DNA from: Hydractinia symbiolongicarpus
Lineage: Eukaryota; Cnidaria; Hydrozoa; Anthoathecata; Hydractiniidae
Assembly (NCBI RefSeq): GCF_029227915.1
Contig: NC_079885.1
Location: forward strand, 1,364,001-1,428,000
Direction of reading: 5' to 3'
Length of the DNA: 64,000 nucleotides
Position 1 is the stretch's first letter, and each line of letters begins with the position of its first letter. The translations under genes and the position numbers were made by a program. Under the pieces are notes generated by a model. The model did not search any database. It saw only the letters and a program-made list of their open reading frames with translations, and was not told the DNA's origin. Below are positions 61,701 through 64,000 of the stretch, in pieces.

Positions 61701-64000
61701 AAAAGAAAGTACCCAGGGAGTAAACTCATTTCCCGAACGATTTTTTATATTATTTTTTTACCACTAAACGCATGAGACTTGTAGTTTTCAAAAATATTTT
61801 CATATTTGATGGGACGCTGAATAAAAGAAGTTTAATCGCCGGCAAACGAAAATCCGCAATTTTCCGTAAATCCCGGACTCGGCCCGTATAGTCAAAAGTA
61901 TACAAAGAAAGTACCCAGGGAGTAAATTCATTTTCCGAACAATTTTTTAAATTATATTTTCACCACTAAAACGCATGAGACTTGTAGTTTTCAAAAATGT
62001 TTTCATTTTTGATGAGACGCTAAATGAAAGAAGTTTAATCGCCACAAACGAAAACCTGCGATTTCCCGTAAATCCCGGACTCGGCCCGTACAGTCAAAAG
62101 TATAATAAGAAAGTACCCAGGGTGTAAACTCATTTCCAGAACGATTTTTTAAATTATTATTTCACCACTAAAGCCCATGAGACTTGTAGTTTTTAAAAAT
62201 GTTTTCATTTTTGATGAGACGCTGAATAAAAGAAGTTTAATCGCCGGCAAACGAAAACCCGCCATTTCCCGTAAACCCTGGACTCGGCCCGTATAATCAA
62301 AAGTATACAAAGAAAGTACCCATGGAGTAAACTCATTCCCCGAACGATTTTTTAAATTATTTTTTCAGCACTAAAACGCATGAGACTTGTAGTTTTTAAA
62401 AATGTTTTCATTTTCGATGAGACGGTGAATAAAAGAAGTTTAATCGCCGGCAAACGAAAACCAGCGATTTCCCGTAAATCCTGGACTCGGCCCGTATAGT
62501 CAAAAGTATACAAAGAAAGTACCCAGGGAGTAAACTCATTTCCCGAACGATTTTTTAAATTTTTTTTTCACCACTAAAACGCATGAGACTTGTAGGTTTC
62601 AAAAATGTTTTCATTTTTGATGAGACGCTTAATGAAAGAGGTTTAATCGCCGGAAAACGAAAACCCGCGATTTCCCGTAAATCCCGGGCTTGGCTCGTAT
62701 AGTCGAATGTATACAAAGAAAGTACCCTGTGAGTAAACTCATTTCCAGAACGATTTTTTAAATTATTTTTTCACCACTAAAACGCATAAGACTTGTTGTT
62801 TTTAAAAATGTTTTCATTTTTGATGAGACGCTGAATAAAAGAAGTTTAATCGCCGGCAAACGAAAACCCGCGATTTCCCGTAAATCCCGGGCTTGGCCCG
62901 TATAGTCAAAAGTATAAAAAGAAAGTATCCAGGGAGTAAACTCATTTCCCGAACGATTTTTTATATTATTTTTTTACCACTAAACGCATGAGACTTGTAG
63001 TTTTCAAAAATATTTTCATATTTGATGGGACGCTGAATAAAAGAAGTTTAATCGCCGGCAAACGAAAATCCGCGATTTTCCGTAAATCCCGGTCTCGGCC
63101 CGTGTAGTCAAAAGTATACAAAGAAAGTACCCAGGGAGTAAACTCATTTCCCGAACGATTTTTTAAATTTATTTTTTCACCGCTAAAACGCATGAGACTT
63201 GTAGTTTTCAAAAATGTTTTCATTTTTGATGAGACGCTTAATGAAAGAGGTTTAATTGCCGGCAAACGAAATCCCGCGTTTTCCCGTAAATCCGGGGCTT
63301 GGCCCGTATTGTCGAATGTATACAAAGAAAGTACCCTGTGAGTAAACTCATTTCCAGAACGATTTTTTAAATTATTTTTTCACAACTAAAACGCATAAGA
63401 CTTGTAGTTTTTAAAAATGTTTTCATTTTTGATGAGACTCTGAATAAAAGAAGTTTAATCGCCGGCAAACGAAAACCCGCGATTTCCCGTAAATCCCGGC
63501 TTGGCCCGTATAGTCAAAAGTATACAAAGAAAGTACCAAGGGAGTAAACTCATTTCCCGAACGATTTTTTAAATAATTTTTTCACCACTAAAACGCATAA
63601 GACTTGTAGTTTTTAAAAATGTTTTCATCTTTGATGAGACGCTGAATAAAAGAAGTTTAATCGCCGGCAAACGAAAACCCGCGATTTCCCGTAAATCCCG
63701 GGCTTGGCCCGTATAGTCAAAAGTATAAAAAAAAAAGTACCCAGGGAGTAAACTCATTTCCCGAACGATTTTTTATATTATTTTGTTACCACTAAACGCA
63801 TGAGACTTGTAGTTTTCAAAAATATTTTCATATTTGATGGGACGCTGAATAAAAGAAGTTTAATCGCCGGCAAACGAAAATCCGCGATTTTCCGTAAATC
63901 CCGGACTGGGCCCGTATAGTCAAAAGTATACAAAGAAAGTACCCAGGGAGTAAACTCATTTCCCAAACGATTTTTTAAATTTATTTTTTCACCACTAAAA
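58719..64000. repeat. 4055-bp 20-monomer unit and the start of its second copy
   Basis: Monomers from 58719 reappear from 62774 at a constant 4055-bp shift: CTTGTTGTTTTT at 58737 and 62792, CACCGCTAAAACG, GGTCTCGGCCCGTGTAG, GTACCAAGGGAG, an A10 run, TTTTGTTACCAC. Six full monomers of copy 2 are visible before the window ends nine bases into a seventh (63992). The monomer before each start differs, so 58719/62774 is the boundary. Within copy 1 lie H 61964, I 62165 and a GACGGTG monomer at 62368. Copy 1 carries private changes such as CCCCTAAATC and CCGTATATTC near 59432-59459. Confidence 0.9.

Larger units (their letters stand above)
1..64000. repeat. Tandem satellite array, ~203-bp monomer, ~316 copies
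   Basis: Seen directly: the motif CCACTAAAACG, or its variants CCACTAAACG, GCACTAAAACG and CCACTAAAGCC, recurs about every 203 bases from position 1 (1, 204, 407, 610, 813, 1016, 1218, 1420, 1623 ...) to 63992, always in the same orientation. Stepping through the repeat blocks gives about 316 monomers, mostly 201-204 bp, with two of 181 bp. A representative monomer counted by hand has 40 C and 36 G (37% G+C) and 12 CpG. Order within a monomer: an A/T-rich first third (GTTTTTAAAAATG, CATTTTTGATGAG), a G+C-rich CpG-dense middle (ATCGCCGGCAAACGAAAACC, then CCCGGGCTTGGCCCG), a GTATA...TATAC dyad, AAAGTACCCAGGGAG, and a T-rich linker. Known for such arrays: this length suits one nucleosome plus linker and is typical of centromeric or heterochromatic satellites. 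Inference: eukaryotic heterochromatin; family and species not recognised. Confidence 0.97.

Noticed and set aside
1-64000. CRISPR array
   Set aside because: Period and order could suggest repeats with spacers, but the whole 203-bp period is conserved, with no short repeat plus unique spacer pattern.
1-64000. Telomeric repeats, rRNA or tRNA genes, 5S arrays, transposon ends
   Set aside because: Reading through found no TTAGGG-like runs, no rRNA-like or tRNA-like sequence, no target-site duplications, and no interruption of the monomer phase large enough to hold an insertion.

Overview
The whole 64 kb window is one uninterrupted satellite DNA array. I see no gene, RNA gene, transposon, CRISPR array or unique spacer anywhere in it. 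The unit is a ~203-bp monomer. Taking the phase at the motif CCACTAAAACG (position 1), I could walk head-to-tail in one orientation to a last monomer start at 63992. That gives about 316 monomers (mean ~202.5 bp). A hand count of one representative monomer gives ~37% G+C and 12 CpG in 203 bp. An array this size, with near-identical multi-monomer units, points to a eukaryotic chromosome, most plausibly pericentromeric or centromeric heterochromatin from a long-read assembly. I do not recognise the satellite family and cannot name the organism.

The monomers fall into recurring types, named here by diagnostic bases. A: ...CATAAGACTTG..., GTATAAAAAG. B: one A fewer in CTAAACG, ATATTTTCATATTTGATGGG. 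C: GCTTAATGAAAGAGG, CCGGAAAACG, GTCGAATG, CCCTGTGAG. C2: like C but GAGGCTTAATC or GAGGTTTAATC with AAATCCCGCGTTTTC and CCGGGGCTTGG. D: GGCAAAAGAAAAC, GTGTAGTC. E: AAGTTTTATCG, CCTCCGATTT. F: AAAGCAGTTTAATC, CAAGAATG. H: GCTAAATGAAAG. I: CTAAAGCCCATGAG. J: TTTTGCTGAGACG. Several monomers are clear chimeras of two types.

Types are organised into changing higher-order repeats (HORs). Left domain (~0.8-27.9 kb): A-B-C trimers of 607 bp at 1623-3443; a 2026-bp decamer in 2.8 copies at 6886-12558; ~608-bp trimers at 12964-14180; a 1014-bp pentamer at 14181-17019; a 1823-bp nonamer at 16614-19855; an F-C-A-B-C-A' module recurring at 16614, 18437, 20666 and 23503; a 1824-bp nonamer passing into two 1622-bp octamers at 24721-29788. 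Right domain (~28-64 kb, rich in C2, H, I and J): a decamer at 33033-35058 followed by the same unit with one extra monomer (2229 bp) to 37287; 607-bp trimers at 40528-41741; a cassette region at 41742-52279 built from 3-, 2- and 7-monomer blocks, including a 3446-bp 17-mer; a 789-bp duplication carrying 181-bp deleted monomers at 56331-57908; and the start of a second copy of a 4055-bp (20-monomer) unit from 62774 to the window end.

There is no coding system here. Minus-strand open frames of 60-121 codons recur, but they are by-products of the repeat. The interesting content is the evolutionary record: nested HORs, precise monomer insertions, hybrid monomers marking unequal exchange, and type differences that often fall at CpG sites.
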